Shown: positions 35,359 to 48,035 of the stretch, one piece after another
Layout: each line of letters starts with the position of its first letter
Position numbering within the stretch: the first letter of the stretch is position 1
Origin: Azospirillum sp. B510
Lineage (GTDB): Bacteria > Pseudomonadota > Alphaproteobacteria > Azospirillales > Azospirillaceae
DNA: 64,000 nt
Assembly: GCF_000010725.1 (NCBI RefSeq)
Contig: NC_013854.1
Location: forward strand, 248,001-312,000
Direction: 5' to 3'
Notes under the pieces: model-generated
What the model saw: only the letters and a program-made list of their open reading frames with translations
Databases searched by the model: none
Told to the model about the DNA's origin: nothing
Program-made: the position numbers and the translations under genes

Positions 35359-35706
35359 GGCAGGTCTCCTTCTGAGCGCCGGATGGCACCGTGGATCAGC
35401 CTGACAAGGCCGGTCCTGGCCCACCCGTCGTCCTGTTTGCCTGGATAACGACTACGCAAGTTCCAGGCCAGCTGTTAAACGCGTCACACGGGTTCCATGA
35501 CACACGACGAAATCTCTACAAACGGTTTATACGAAGCCACATGAACCCGCATTGACTCAGATGCGACACGGGAGGACCTCTCGTACATGCCGTGGCGGCA
35601 TCGCTGTTCGATCGGACATCGCCGCCATCCGTGTGAGATGTGTTCCCTTCCGCGCCGTTCCAACCCATATTCGCGGCCAATCTCCTTCAAGGAATGCGTA
35701 CCTCCC
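35359..35706. other. 348-base intergenic region between divergent small ORF and DTW gene
   Basis: It contains the upstream regions of both neighbours. A GGCGGC/GCCGCC inverted repeat lies near 35595-35628. I see no coding sequence, RNA gene or clear promoter with both consensus boxes. Confidence 0.5.
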
Positions 35707-36411
35707 ATGCACAGCGCTCCCGCACCGGAATTCTGCCCGAACTGCCTAAAACCTAACCATCTGTGCATTTGCGAGGCAGTCCAGCCGATCGACAATGGCG
35801 TGTTCCTGCTGATCCTGCAGCACCCGCAGGAGAAGCGGGAGAATCTGGGCACCGCCCAGATCGCCCATCTGCAATTCGCCAATTCGCTGGTGAAGGTCGG
35901 GTTGAGCTGGCCGGGGCTGAAGCGCATCCTGGGGCGGGAGGTCGATCCCAAGCGCTGGGGCGTGCTGTATCTCGGCCCGGTGAAGGATGGCGGCGCCCCC
36001 CGGCCGGAGGTGGCGGTGGTCGACAAGAACGGCCAGCCGCTGCGCGACAGCGCCGAAATCCTGGAGGATCTGGAGGGAGTCATCGTCCTCGACGGCACCT
36101 GGAGCCAGGCCAAGACCCTGTGGTGGCGCAATGCCTGGCTGCTGAAATGCCGCCGCATCGTGCTGAACCCACAGTTCCGCTCGCTCTATGGGCAGGCGCG
36201 CAAGGAGCCGCGGCGCGACAGCGTCTCCACCCTGGAGGCCGGCGCCTTCCTGCTGTCGCGGCTGGAGGGTGACCAGACCATCATGGACACCGCGCTGAAA
36301 CCCTTCTCGCTGCTGTTGAAGAAGCTGCGGACCCGCCGCCCGCGCCCGGTGCCGCCGCCGGTTGGCGAGGCCGCCGGTTTGGACGGGGACGAGGCTGCCG
36401 GAGAGGAATGA
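35707..36411 (+). CDS. DTW domain tRNA-uridine aminocarboxypropyltransferase-like protein
   Basis: Protein of 234 residues of the DTW/TapT family, which transfers the aminocarboxypropyl group of S-adenosylmethionine to tRNA uridines (acp3U). An N-terminal zinc-type motif CPNCLKPNHLCIC (about 10-22) is present, followed by LILQHPQEKRENLGTA, the signature DGTWSQAK (about 125-132) and the PRRDSVSTLEA stretch (about 162-172). Start ATG at 35707. It is followed by a phosphatase gene on the same strand, 154 bases away. Confidence 0.87.
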   Translation: MHSAPAPEFCPNCLKPNHLCICEAVQPIDNGVFLLILQHPQEKRENLGTAQIAHLQFANSLVKVGLSWPGLKRILGREVDPKRWGVLYLGPVKDGGAPRPEVAVVDKNGQPLRDSAEILEDLEGVIVLDGTWSQAKTLWWRNAWLLKCRRIVLNPQFRSLYGQARKEPRRDSVSTLEAGAFLLSRLEGDQTIMDTALKPFSLLLKKLRTRRPRPVPPPVGEAAGLDGDEAAGEE

Positions 36412-36565
36412 CGGGGCCGGAGAGGGACTCCGGCGCCGGGTGCGATGACGCCGAGTGTGATGATCTCGTGTACGAACGGTTGTCGGGTTGACGGCGGCGG
36501 GGCGGCGGGTGCCAAATGCGGCATCCCAGCCCCTCGTCTCCCTCTTCCCGCAATCCAACGAGAGA

Positions 36566-37147
36566 ATGATGGCCAGCGATTTCGTGCCCTTCGGCCTGAC
36601 CGTCTGCGGTCTCAGCGAACTGTGCAATTTCGGCGGCGGCAAGGTCAGCCATGTGCTGTCGATCCTCGACCCCGAGGTGGCGGAGCCGAGCGAGTTCGGT
36701 GATTACGGCGAGCATCAGCGGCTGGAACTGCGCTTTCACGATGTCATCGAGCCGACCCGTGGCCAGATCGCGCCGGAACGATCGGATGTCGAACGCATCC
36801 TGGCCTTCGGCCGCGACCTGCTGGCCGAGCCGGTGGACTGCCGCCATCTGCTGGTCCATTGCCATGCCGGCGTATCGCGCTCCACCGCGGCGCTGACGAT
36901 GATCCTGGCCCAGGCGCGTCCCGACCTGCCGGCGGCCGACGCTGTGGCGGCGGTGGCCGCCATCCGTTCCCAGACCTGGCCCAACCTGCGGATGACCGAA
37001 TTCGCCGACGATCTGCTCGGCCGCAAGGGCGAACTGGTCGCCGCCGTCCGCCAGCGTCACCGCACGCTCGGCCGGCAGCGCCCGGAACTGGTCCAGTTCA
37101 TGATCGACAACGGCCGCATCCGCGAGGTCGAGGATCTGATCGACTGA
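36566..37147 (+). CDS. Dual-specificity/tyrosine phosphatase-like protein
   Basis: Cysteine phosphatase of 193 residues. The P-loop HCHAGVSRSTAA (about 96-107) carries the CX5R signature, with the nucleophilic Cys followed by Arg after five residues. The general-acid region would be FHDVIEPTRGQIAPE, which has an Asp. It resembles the tyrosine-phosphatase-like proteins common in Rhodospirillales. Two adjacent ATG codons (36566 and 36569) are possible starts. The substrate could be a phosphoprotein or phosphoinositide-like molecule. Confidence 0.83.
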   Translation: MMASDFVPFGLTVCGLSELCNFGGGKVSHVLSILDPEVAEPSEFGDYGEHQRLELRFHDVIEPTRGQIAPERSDVERILAFGRDLLAEPVDCRHLLVHCHAGVSRSTAALTMILAQARPDLPAADAVAAVAAIRSQTWPNLRMTEFADDLLGRKGELVAAVRQRHRTLGRQRPELVQFMIDNGRIREVEDLID

Positions 37148-37158
37148 GGAGCGGTGCC

Positions 37159-37198
37159 GGGGCGTGAGAGGAGCGCCGGCGCCCCTCTCCGACGCCCC
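37159..37198. terminator. Bidirectional hairpin between phosphatase and oxygenase genes
   Basis: GGGGCGT and GAGAGG pair with CCTCTC and ACGCCCC, with a short bulge, around a GCGCCGGCGC loop. The hairpin lies between convergent stop codons. Confidence 0.55.
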
Positions 37199-37210
37199 TC
37201 CGGTCTTTGC

Positions 37211-37843
37211 TCAATAGCCGGCCGACTGGCCGCCGAAGACGCCCTTGGCCCAGGCGCCGACGCGGTGGCGCCACTGCTCGTGCCAGATATAGACGCTGCC
37301 CTTGACCCAGTTCATCTGGATCGCCCGGCGCTGGCCCTCGAAGGGGTAGTGGCCGTGCCAGGAGGTATCGCTGCGGCGGAAGCACATCAGGGTGCCTTCC
37401 TCCGGCGGAACCTCGGCGGCGTAATCCTCCAGATTCTGCGAGCGCAGGATGCGCAGGCGGCCGCCGGTCGCCTCCCAGGGCGGGTTCATGTAGATCAGCA
37501 CGGTGATGACCTTGCTGGCCGAATCCGGGTGGATCTTGCCATCGGTTGGCCGGCACATGCCGCGCGCCGTGAACATGGTCGGGTATTTCGACAGGTCGAG
37601 TCCGAACTTGTCGGAGAAGGCCTTGCAGACCTCCGGCCCCTTCAGTTCGGCGATCATCCGGTCGAAGGCCGGCCCCTGGGGGAAGACGCCCAGCGGGATC
37701 GAGCCGGGCTTGTCCACCTTGGGATAGTCGCGGTGCAGCTCTTCAAGATACTCCCGCTTCACGAACCCCGGAACGCACAGGAAATCATAGGGATCGTGCT
37801 GCAAGGGGGTGGCGCGGAACTTGTCCAGATCAAGCATGGACAT
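37211..37843 (-). CDS. 2-oxoglutarate/Fe(II)-dependent oxygenase (first of tandem pair)
   Basis: Predicted non-haem iron dioxygenase of 210 residues. The iron ligands appear as HPD (about 105-107, KIHPDSASK) and the later His in SWHGHYPF (about 163-170), with the 2-oxoglutarate-binding Arg in RRAIQMNWV (about 174-182). A double-stranded beta-helix core is implied by VITVLIYMNPPW and GTLMCFRRSD. The start at 37843 (MSMLDLDKF) is preferred. It lies downstream of a related oxygenase on the same strand with 77 bases between. The substrate is unknown. Confidence 0.83.
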   Translation of the reverse strand: MSMLDLDKFRATPLQHDPYDFLCVPGFVKREYLEELHRDYPKVDKPGSIPLGVFPQGPAFDRMIAELKGPEVCKAFSDKFGLDLSKYPTMFTARGMCRPTDGKIHPDSASKVITVLIYMNPPWEATGGRLRILRSQNLEDYAAEVPPEEGTLMCFRRSDTSWHGHYPFEGQRRAIQMNWVKGSVYIWHEQWRHRVGAWAKGVFGGQSAGY

Positions 37844-37920
37844 GGGTATCGAACTCCCAAAGAGCGTGCCGGTGGTTGGCTTTGCCCCAAAACCGGCGCC
37901 ACTTAACCATGACCGGGGTT

Positions 37921-38577
37921 TTATGCAACAGGTTTGTCGGGGAAGCAGAGCTCCTGCCGGGCCCGCCATTCCGGGCCGACATAGTTCACGATGATCGATT
38001 TGCGCACACCGTCGATCGGGCGCTTCTCGAAACCGTGCCAGGTGTCGCTGCCGGGGATGAAGATCAGCCCCTCGTTGAAGGCGTAGGGGGCGCGGGCGAC
38101 GACCGTCCGGTTCGCGTCCAGCACGTCGGTGCCCCAATGCGAGCAGTTCGGCCCCTTCGAGAGATAGATCAGCATCGTGTATTTCTTGACGCCGATGTCG
38201 GTGTGCGGCTCCAGCCAGAAGCCGTCGGTGTCCTGGCAATATTCGATGCGCAGGCTGCTGCCGGTCAGGTCGACGTCGCAGGTCCTCTGGATGGCGTCGA
38301 CCACCGCGCGGCTTTGGAAGGCCTGGGCCACCGTCTCGCACACCGCGTATTTCGCGCGGTTCTCGGCGCCGAAATAGGTGCGCGACGCGTTGTTCGTCTC
38401 GCGCTTGCCATAGGTGTCGGACACCGGTGGCGGTCCCCAGGGCAGCTCGGCGATGGCGTCGGCGGTCTCTTCCGGCAGCACCTCGGACAGCAGCCAGTGA
38501 TTGTAGGGCTGCTCGGACAGCCGGCTGCCGTCCAGGCAGCGCAGGAAGGAGGCGGAAACGGCGTCGGGGGTGGTCAT
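37921..38577 (-). CDS. 2-oxoglutarate/Fe(II)-dependent oxygenase (second of tandem pair)
   Basis: Predicted dioxygenase of 218 residues with HTD iron ligands in EPHTDIGVKKYTMLIYL (about 125), the distal His in GSDTWHGFEKR and the 2-oxoglutarate Arg in RKSIIVNYV. The order and spacing resemble the neighbouring 37211-37843 protein, so the two look like diverged duplicates. It lies upstream of that gene, and the ELM1-like gene lies further upstream on the same strand. Surface-glycan or lipid hydroxylation is one possibility. Confidence 0.83.
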   Translation of the reverse strand: MTTPDAVSASFLRCLDGSRLSEQPYNHWLLSEVLPEETADAIAELPWGPPPVSDTYGKRETNNASRTYFGAENRAKYAVCETVAQAFQSRAVVDAIQRTCDVDLTGSSLRIEYCQDTDGFWLEPHTDIGVKKYTMLIYLSKGPNCSHWGTDVLDANRTVVARAPYAFNEGLIFIPGSDTWHGFEKRPIDGVRKSIIVNYVGPEWRARQELCFPDKPVA

Positions 38578-38768
38578 GGTGGCGGAGATTCCGGATGGAA
38601 GGACGGCCCCGGACCGTGCTTCAGGCAAGACGGCCGGTATGCCAGCGCTTATGGCACGGTCCGCGCCGGAACTCCGCAGCAAAGCGGTCCTACCAGTGGG
38701 GTGCGCGCATTGGTCGCGCCGCACCCCGCCCGGCTTGCCGGGTTCGCCCGCCCTGTCCGGGCAGCGCG

Positions 38769-39776
38769 TCAGGACAGTCCGAGGCGCGTCCGGTGGGCGG
38801 ACAGGCGGCGGCGCACCTCGTCGGCCACCAGCTCCGTCTCGTTCAGCGGCGCATAGTCCCACCGGTCCAGCGAACCGTCGAACGGCCGGGTGATGCCGTC
38901 CTGATACAGCCCGTCATGGAAGGCGCGGAACTTGGGCGACCCGCCCTCCAGCTCGATCACATAGACCGGCTTGCCGGTGGAGCAGGCTTCCGACGTCATC
39001 GACACGCTGTCGCAGGTGACGACCACCGCGTCGGCGAGACCGAGATAGGCGAAATAGGGGTTCTCGCCGCCGCCGTCCCACACCTCCGCCGGCAGGCCGG
39101 ACAGGCGGGCGCGCAGGATCGCCTCGTTGTCGGTGCCGGTGCGGCGCGACGGGGTGACCATCAGCCCGGCGCCATGGCTGCGCGTCAGGTTGGCCAGCCG
39201 TTCGGCGACATCGCCCATGATGGTCGGCGTCAGGCGGTAGACGCCGTTGTCGCCGCCGATCAGCACGGCTATGCGCGGATGCGGCAGATGCGCCAGACGG
39301 GGAGCGAAGCGTTCGGCCGCGGCGGCCAGGATGGCGGGCGTCACCCGGTGCATGGCGCCGCGGGTCACCAGCACATTGTCGCCGCGCAGCTTGTCATGGC
39401 GCGGCACGACGATCAGGTCGAAATGCCGCGGGCTCATCACCGGGTCCTGGATCTGGACGGTGAAGGTCCGGCCGCCCGATCGCCGGCGCACCGCCAGCGA
39501 GACGGGAATGGATTGCCGGCCGGTGCCGATCAGCAGGTCGGGCCAGGGCGGCCCCACCGGATCGCCGCCGGGACCGGCGGCGAAGCGGTTGCCGATGCGC
39601 AAGTAAGGGGTCAGCTGGCGCCAGGGCGTGCGCAGGTGGACGCGCTTGACGACCGGCGTCATGCCGAGCGACTCCGCCAGACCGACGCATTGGTTTTCCA
39701 TGCCGGCCTTGCCGTCCGACACGACCCAGCAGGTCAGGGGGGGGCGGGGCAGAGGGGGGCGTGTCAGGGGTTGCAT
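38769..39776 (-). CDS. ELM1/GtrOC1 family glycosyltransferase-like protein
   Basis: Protein of 335 residues of the family named after plant mitochondrial fission protein ELM1. Recognisable stretches are CWVVSDGKAGMENQCVGLAE (about 16-35), FTVQIQDPVMSPRHFDLIVVP and VVTCDSVSMTSEACSTGKPV (about 258-277). The C-terminal half looks like a GT-B nucleotide-sugar fold. Bacterial members are often linked to lipopolysaccharide core loci. It is divergent from the Lrp/AsnC regulator gene. Confidence 0.85.
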   Translation of the reverse strand: MQPLTRPPLPRPPLTCWVVSDGKAGMENQCVGLAESLGMTPVVKRVHLRTPWRQLTPYLRIGNRFAAGPGGDPVGPPWPDLLIGTGRQSIPVSLAVRRRSGGRTFTVQIQDPVMSPRHFDLIVVPRHDKLRGDNVLVTRGAMHRVTPAILAAAAERFAPRLAHLPHPRIAVLIGGDNGVYRLTPTIMGDVAERLANLTRSHGAGLMVTPSRRTGTDNEAILRARLSGLPAEVWDGGGENPYFAYLGLADAVVVTCDSVSMTSEACSTGKPVYVIELEGGSPKFRAFHDGLYQDGITRPFDGSLDRWDYAPLNETELVADEVRRRLSAHRTRLGLS

Positions 39777-39929
39777 GGGAACTCGAACCGTTGAAGCGTC
39801 GAAAGAGGGTGCGGCGAAAAGACCGTTATCCGGGTTGCTCGCCCTTGCGAGGGTTTCCGTCTTGGCGTAGACACCATGCCCGTGTAATATCCTTTCTCCA
39901 AATCATCCCCGGAGCGACCGAGTAAAACC

Positions 39930-40496
39930 ATGCGGCGGGTCAAACTCGACCGAATTGACCGTCGGATTCTGCGCGATCTGCAGAACGACGGCCGGATGAC
40001 CAACGTGGAGCTTGCCCGACGTGCCGGCATCTCCGCTCCGCCCTGCCTGCGCCGCGTCCGCGCGCTGGAGGAGGCGGGATTCATCCGTGGCTACCACGCC
40101 GACGTCAACCCCGATGCACTGGGGTTCGGCGTCACGGTGTTCGCCCAGGTCGGCCTCAGCAGCCAGGCCGAGGCGGACCTAAAGAAATTCGAGGAGCTCG
40201 TCAACAGCTGGCCGCTCGTGCGTGAGTGCAACATGCTGGCCGGCGAATATGATTTCGTCCTGAAGATCGTGGCGGAGGACTGGGACGACTACCAGCGCTT
40301 CCTGACGACCAAGCTGACGGCGGCCCCCAACGTCGCCCATGTGAAGTCGGCGCTGTCGATCCGCACCAGCAAACACACCCCCGGCGTTCCCATCGACGTC
40401 GATTCCCCCGACATCCCGGAAGGGACGGAGGACGACGAGGACGAGGATTTCGTCGAGGACGAGGCCGAGACGCCCGCCCGCGCCACCCGGCGCTGA
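39930..40496 (+). CDS. Lrp/AsnC family transcriptional regulator with acidic tail
   Basis: Regulator of 188 residues. The N-terminal helix-turn-helix (DRIDRRILRDLQNDGRMTN, then VELARRAGISAPPCLRRVRAL, about 7-48) and the C-terminal RAM ligand domain (about 65-150, with VRECNMLAGEYDFVLKIV) are typical. About 30 extra residues at the end are very acidic (EDDEDEDFVEDEAE), longer than most Lrp proteins of 150-165 residues. It is divergent from the ELM1-like gene across about 150 bases and could act on that intergenic region or on distant targets. Confidence 0.92.
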   Translation: MRRVKLDRIDRRILRDLQNDGRMTNVELARRAGISAPPCLRRVRALEEAGFIRGYHADVNPDALGFGVTVFAQVGLSSQAEADLKKFEELVNSWPLVRECNMLAGEYDFVLKIVAEDWDDYQRFLTTKLTAAPNVAHVKSALSIRTSKHTPGVPIDVDSPDIPEGTEDDEDEDFVEDEAETPARATRR

Positions 40497-40552
40497 CGGG
40501 GGGCTGGGCTGAAGGGGGCGGGGTCTCGACCGGGTCCCCGCCATGGACCTTG

Positions 40553-41842
40553 TCAGAGGGACGATGCGGTGGCCTGGATCAGGCCCGCCGCCGCTCCCCC
40601 CAGCACCACCCAGTGGATCGCGACGGCCCGGCGGGTCAGCGCGTAGAGCGCGCCAAGCATGATCGCCCAGGCCCAGATCAGGCCGCCCATGCCGTGCCGC
40701 CCGTCCGGCAGCAGCACCGCCATCCCCAGATACACGCCCAGATTCAGGATCACCCCCACCACCGCCGCGGCGATGGCGGCCAGCGCCCCTGCGGCCAGAC
40801 GGTTGTGGATCAGCCGCTCCACATAGGGGGCGCCGGCGAAGATGAACAGGAAGCAGGGCAGGAAGGTGACATAGGTCGTCAGCGCCGCCCCCAGCATTCC
40901 CGCCAGTTCCGGTGACAGAGCGCCCGGCCGGTTCCAGCCGGCGAAGAAGCCGACATATTGCGTGACCAGGATCAGCGGCCCCGGAGTCGTCTCGGCCAAC
41001 GCCAGTCCATCGACCATCTCGCGCGGGCTGAGCCAGCCATAGGCGTCCACCGCCTGCCCGGCGATGTAGGGCAGCACGGCATAGGCGCCGCCGAAGGTGA
41101 CGAAGGCCGCCTTGGTGAACAGCGCCGCGATGCCGCGCCAGGGATCGGGGCCGAGAGACAGCAGCACCGCCCCCACCGGCACCGCCCACAGCAGGATGAA
41201 CAGCGCGGCAAGGATGAACAGCCGGCCAGGCTTCGCGGCCGGCTCCGCCAGTTCGCCATCGCCGTCGGCCACCGGGTGCGGGTGGGCGAACCAGTGACGG
41301 CCACCGCGCGCCGCCACGCCGCCGACCAGCGCCGCGCCACCGATCACCAGCGGGAAGGGCAGATGTAGCGCCGCCAGCGCCAGGAAGGCGGTCGCGGCCA
41401 TGGCGACGGCCGCCGGCCCCTTCAGCGTGCGGCGGCCCATTCGCCACACCGCCGCGGCGATGATCGCCACCACCGCCGGCTTGATGCCGTCGAACAGGGC
41501 GCCGATCAATCCGGTGTCGCCATGGGCCGCGGCGATCCAGGACAGGGCCAGCAGCAGCAGGGCGCCGGGCAGGACGAACAGCCCGCCGGCCACCAGACCG
41601 CCGCGCAGGCCGTAAATCCGCCAGCCGATATAGGTGGCGAGCTGCTGCGCCTCCGGTCCCGGCAGCAGCATGCAGAAGTTCAGCGCGTGCAGGAAGCGGG
41701 TCTGGTCGATCCAGCGGCGGCGGTCGACCAGCTCGCTCTGCATCATCGCGATCTGCCCGGCCGGACCGCCGAAGCTGGTCAGGCCCAGCCTCAGCCAATA
41801 GAGACAGAAGCTGGCGAAGGGCGGGGCGGGGGAATTGCTCAT
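40553..41842 (-). CDS. chrA: Chromate efflux transporter ChrA
   Basis: Inner-membrane protein of 429 residues in two homologous halves (long-chain CHR family). Half one has SFGGPAGQIAMMQSEL and LLPGPEAQQLATYIG. Half two has KAAFVTFGGAYAVLPYI and ETTPGPLILVTQYVGFFAGW. It exports chromate in exchange or by proton-motive force. About ten helices are visible. No chrB regulator is adjacent. It is divergent from a secreted hydrolase gene. Confidence 0.93.
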   Translation of the reverse strand: MSNSPAPPFASFCLYWLRLGLTSFGGPAGQIAMMQSELVDRRRWIDQTRFLHALNFCMLLPGPEAQQLATYIGWRIYGLRGGLVAGGLFVLPGALLLLALSWIAAAHGDTGLIGALFDGIKPAVVAIIAAAVWRMGRRTLKGPAAVAMAATAFLALAALHLPFPLVIGGAALVGGVAARGGRHWFAHPHPVADGDGELAEPAAKPGRLFILAALFILLWAVPVGAVLLSLGPDPWRGIAALFTKAAFVTFGGAYAVLPYIAGQAVDAYGWLSPREMVDGLALAETTPGPLILVTQYVGFFAGWNRPGALSPELAGMLGAALTTYVTFLPCFLFIFAGAPYVERLIHNRLAAGALAAIAAAVVGVILNLGVYLGMAVLLPDGRHGMGGLIWAWAIMLGALYALTRRAVAIHWVVLGGAAAGLIQATASSL

Positions 41843-41995
41843 ATAAGCACCCTAGCGTAAACGCAACGGCAAGGCAGCCTTGGCAGAGTGGGAACAATTG
41901 CCGGGCACCCATGGCCTTCCGCATCGCGGAGGTTTAATATTGCAATTGCGAGCGCTGCCGTCGGGGCCGGCGCCGGAAGTCGGGGACGTTGCAGA

Positions 41996-42928
41996 ATGAA
42001 GGCTTCCACCCGCGGTCTTGCGGCTGTGTTGGGGGCGGCGCTGTGTGCCGGTATCGGGGGAAAGGTGGCTGGCGGGCTGGACCTGTCGGTGGGAACCGCC
42101 CAGGCCGCCATCGGCGTCCATGCCGAGGAGATCGTCCGCTTCCCGTCCAGCGACGGGGATCTGACCGGGGGGGCGCCGACGATGCTGAGCGGCCGGCTGC
42201 TGCGCCCGGCGGGCAACGGTCCGCACCCGGCGGTGGTGATGCTGCATGGCTGCGGCGGCCTTTATGCCCGCAACGGCCGGGTGTCGCCGCGCCATGTCTG
42301 GTGGGCCACCCATTTGCAGCGGCAGGGCTACGAGGTGCTGATGGTCGACAGCTTCGGCCCGCGCGACGTCGAGGAGGTGTGCACCACCCCGCTGAAGGAC
42401 CGCACCGTCCGCGCCACGGTGGAGCGCAAGCGCGATGCCTGGGCGGCGCTGGCCTTCCTGCGCAAGCGGCCGGAGGTCGATCACGAGCGGGTCGGGTTGA
42501 TCGGCTGGTCGCAGGGGGGCGGCACCGTGATGGCCGCCTATGGTGCCGGCGAGGATGGCCCCGCGGTGACCGAAGGGGGCGGCTTCCGCGCCGCCGTCGC
42601 CTTCTATCCCGGCTGCAAGACGCCGTTGAGCAACGAGGATTGGCAGCCCGACGGCCCGCTGCTGCTGCTGGTCGGCGGCAAGGACGATTGGACGCCGCCG
42701 GAAAGCTGCATCGAGCTGGCGGGCCGCGACGGGATCAAGGACAAGGTCGAGCTGGTGGTCTATCCAGACGCCTATCACGGCTTCGATTCCCCGGACGCTC
42801 CGGTGCGCAAGCGCAAGGATCTCGCCACCGTTCCCGGCGGTACCGCCCATGTCGGCACCAACGAAGACGCCCGCACGGACGCGATCCGGCGGGTTGGCGA
42901 CTTCTTCAAGGAAAAGCTTGGGGGGTGA
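41996..42928 (+). CDS. Secreted dienelactone hydrolase-like alpha/beta hydrolase
   Basis: Protein of 310 residues with a signal peptide (MKASTRGLAAVLGAALCAG..., cleavage likely after AQA near residue 38). The alpha/beta-hydrolase core has the oxyanion region VMLHGCGGLY, the nucleophile elbow GWSQGG (serine about 171), the acid in GGKDDW (about 225) and the histidine in YHGFDSP (about 262). The dienelactone hydrolase family cleaves esters or lactones; a periplasmic location is likely. Start ATG at 41996. Confidence 0.87.
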   Translation: MKASTRGLAAVLGAALCAGIGGKVAGGLDLSVGTAQAAIGVHAEEIVRFPSSDGDLTGGAPTMLSGRLLRPAGNGPHPAVVMLHGCGGLYARNGRVSPRHVWWATHLQRQGYEVLMVDSFGPRDVEEVCTTPLKDRTVRATVERKRDAWAALAFLRKRPEVDHERVGLIGWSQGGGTVMAAYGAGEDGPAVTEGGGFRAAVAFYPGCKTPLSNEDWQPDGPLLLLVGGKDDWTPPESCIELAGRDGIKDKVELVVYPDAYHGFDSPDAPVRKRKDLATVPGGTAHVGTNEDARTDAIRRVGDFFKEKLGG

Positions 42929-42942
42929 GGGGTGCTTCCCGT

Positions 42943-43103
42943 TCCCTCTCCCGTCCCGGGAGAGGGAGGGGACCCGCCGCGAAGCGGTGGGGAGGGTGAG
43001 GGGTGATGCAAAAATCCAGAAGCGCATTGTGCCTTGCGCTCCCCCCCCTCACCCTTCCCATGCTCCGCATGGGCCCCTTCCCTCTCCCGGGGCGGGAGAG
43101 GGA
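42943..43103. repeat. Pair of inverted REP-like palindromes between convergent genes
   Basis: Two identical palindromes TCCCTCTCCCG-N3-CGGGAGAGGGA lie at 42943-42967 and 43079-43103. Between them, GGGAGGGTGAGGGG (42990-43003) is mirrored by CCCCTCACCCTTCCC (43046-43060). The whole unit is a large inverted repeat downstream of both the hydrolase and greA, and probably ends transcription from both sides. Confidence 0.7.
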
Positions 43104-43114
43104 GGATCAAAGCC

Positions 43115-43588
43115 TCAACGGAACTCGACCGACACGATCTCGTACAGCTTGGAACCGCCGGGGGTGGAGACCTCCACGCTGTCGCCGACGGACTTGTTGA
43201 TCAGGGCGCGGGCCAGCGGCGCCTGGATCGACAGCAGGCGGTTCTTGATGTCGCTCTCGTCCTGGCCGACGATCTGATAAGTCGTCTCCTCGTCGGTGTC
43301 CTGGTCGGCGAGCGTCACGGTGGCGCCGAACTTGACGGTGCTGCCGGTCAGCTTGGCCGGGTCGATGACCTCGGCGCGGCTGATCTTGTCCTCCAACTCA
43401 AGCACGCGGCCTTCGATGAAGCTCTGACGTTCGCGCGCCGCGTGGTATTCGGCGTTTTCCGAAAGATCGCCATGTTCGCGGGCCTCCGCGATGGCTTTGA
43501 TGACCGCCGGGCGTTCGGTGATCTTAAGGTGCTTCAATTCCTCCTGGAGGCGGTTGAAGCCCGCCGCTGTCATCGGAACTTTTTCCAT
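43115..43588 (-). CDS. greA: Transcription elongation factor GreA
   Basis: Protein of 157 residues that enters the RNA polymerase secondary channel and stimulates cleavage of backtracked transcripts. The N-terminal coiled coil has the catalytic acidic tip ([16 protein letters not shown], about 36-51). The C-terminal FKBP-like domain follows ([20 protein letters not shown]). It lies just after carB on the same strand (98 bases between), a common alphaproteobacterial arrangement, and is probably co-transcribed. Confidence 0.97.
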   Translation of the reverse strand: MEKVPMTAAGFNRLQEELKHLKITERPAVIKAIAEAREHGDLSENAEYHAARERQSFIEGRVLELEDKISRAEVIDPAKLTGSTVKFGATVTLADQDTDEETTYQIVGQDESDIKNRLLSIQAPLARALINKSVGDSVEVSTPGGSKLYEIVSVEFR

Positions 43589-43686
43589 GTTCGGTCCATC
43601 ACCGCTTGCAGTCGTTCGACCTGTCCAGAGAGCGACATTAGGGACGAAGACGGCGCGGAGGAGGTCCGCCGCGCCGTCGTCCGTCC

Positions 43687-46932
<3,246 letters not shown>

Positions 46933-47194
46933 GGGTCCGCTTCTCTGGAATGTGGTCAGCCGAAAACCCCCCGGCGCCGGGAACCGGAGACGGAGAGCAG
47001 GGGTGGGCATGTCGTGCAAGGCCCCCTTATAGGGGGTTCCGGTCCGGGGGGGAAGGGGTGGCATGGATGCCACCCTCGCATGACTGAATCTCGGGCACGG
47101 CACCTCCGGCCCATGCGGCCCTTGAACCGGTGGGGAAAGGAACGCATCAATTCCCCCTCTCCCTTTTCGGTTCCCCTTTGGAGACACGCCCCCG

Positions 47195-48025
47195 ATGAGC
47201 CACGCCTTCGCCAAGGACAGCCGCGCCTGCGCCGCCTGCGTCTCGTGGGGCGGGGAGCGGGCGCTGTCGGACGACAACACGCTGGTGCATGTGGCCCGCC
47301 ACGGGGTGGAGGGGGAGTGCCGCACCGCCAGCAGCCAGGACTACCGCCGCATCACCAAGGGCTATCACACCTGCACCGCCTGGGCGCCGCTGCCGATGCT
47401 GAAGAAGCATGGCGGCCGGATCGGCCACACGCCGGCCGGGCAGGCGCATACGCCGGTCACCGCCGCGGCCTCGCGGCCGATCACCGCCGCGGCTTCCCAG
47501 CCGGTGCCGGCGGCGGCGGCCTTCGCGTCGGCGCCGGTGGCGACCCCGGTGCTCGACGCGCCGCCACCGCCCTGCCGGGCCGATGTCATCGATGCGGAGC
47601 AGACGCCGCAGGTCCGCGCCCTCTACACCCACTGGGTGCGGCTGAAGCGCAAGCGCCGCATGCCGCTGGCCATCGAGATCGACACCGCCCAGGTGCGGGA
47701 GAGCGTGCCGCGCATCGCCCTGATGGAGCCGACCGCCGACGGCGGCGACTTCGTCTACAAATCCTGCGGCCGCGCCCTGCAACGCCGGCTGGCCGAGCGG
47801 CCGACGACGCGGCGGGTGACGGAGTGCCATCCCGAACAGGCGGCGAAACGCTGGCTGTCCGACCTGCGCGCCTGCCTGGACAGCGGCGAGCCGCGCTGCC
47901 TCCTGGTGCGCGACGACCCGATGCTGCCGGGGGCGAAGTTCGTCGAGCTGCTGCTGCCGCTGGCCGATGTCGAGGGCGGACCGGCCACCCGCGTGCTGGC
48001 CTACCGCCATGTGCCGGGCGGCTGA
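47195..48025 (+). CDS. PAS-domain protein with N-terminal cysteine cluster
   Basis: Protein of 276 residues. Residues about 10-62 carry a CAAC..C..C pattern ([21 protein letters not shown]), suggesting a zinc-ribbon-like fold. Residues about 80-130 form an Ala/Pro/Thr-rich linker. The C-terminal part ([20 protein letters not shown] onward, about 148-274) resembles the PAS_5-type domain common in Rhodospirillales. Start ATG at 47195 with TTTGGAGAC upstream. It is divergent from carB. A sensory role is likely, but no output domain is present. Confidence 0.75.
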   Translation: MSHAFAKDSRACAACVSWGGERALSDDNTLVHVARHGVEGECRTASSQDYRRITKGYHTCTAWAPLPMLKKHGGRIGHTPAGQAHTPVTAAASRPITAAASQPVPAAAAFASAPVATPVLDAPPPPCRADVIDAEQTPQVRALYTHWVRLKRKRRMPLAIEIDTAQVRESVPRIALMEPTADGGDFVYKSCGRALQRRLAERPTTRRVTECHPEQAAKRWLSDLRACLDSGEPRCLLVRDDPMLPGAKFVELLLPLADVEGGPATRVLAYRHVPGG

Positions 48026-48035
48026 GGGGGCGGCG

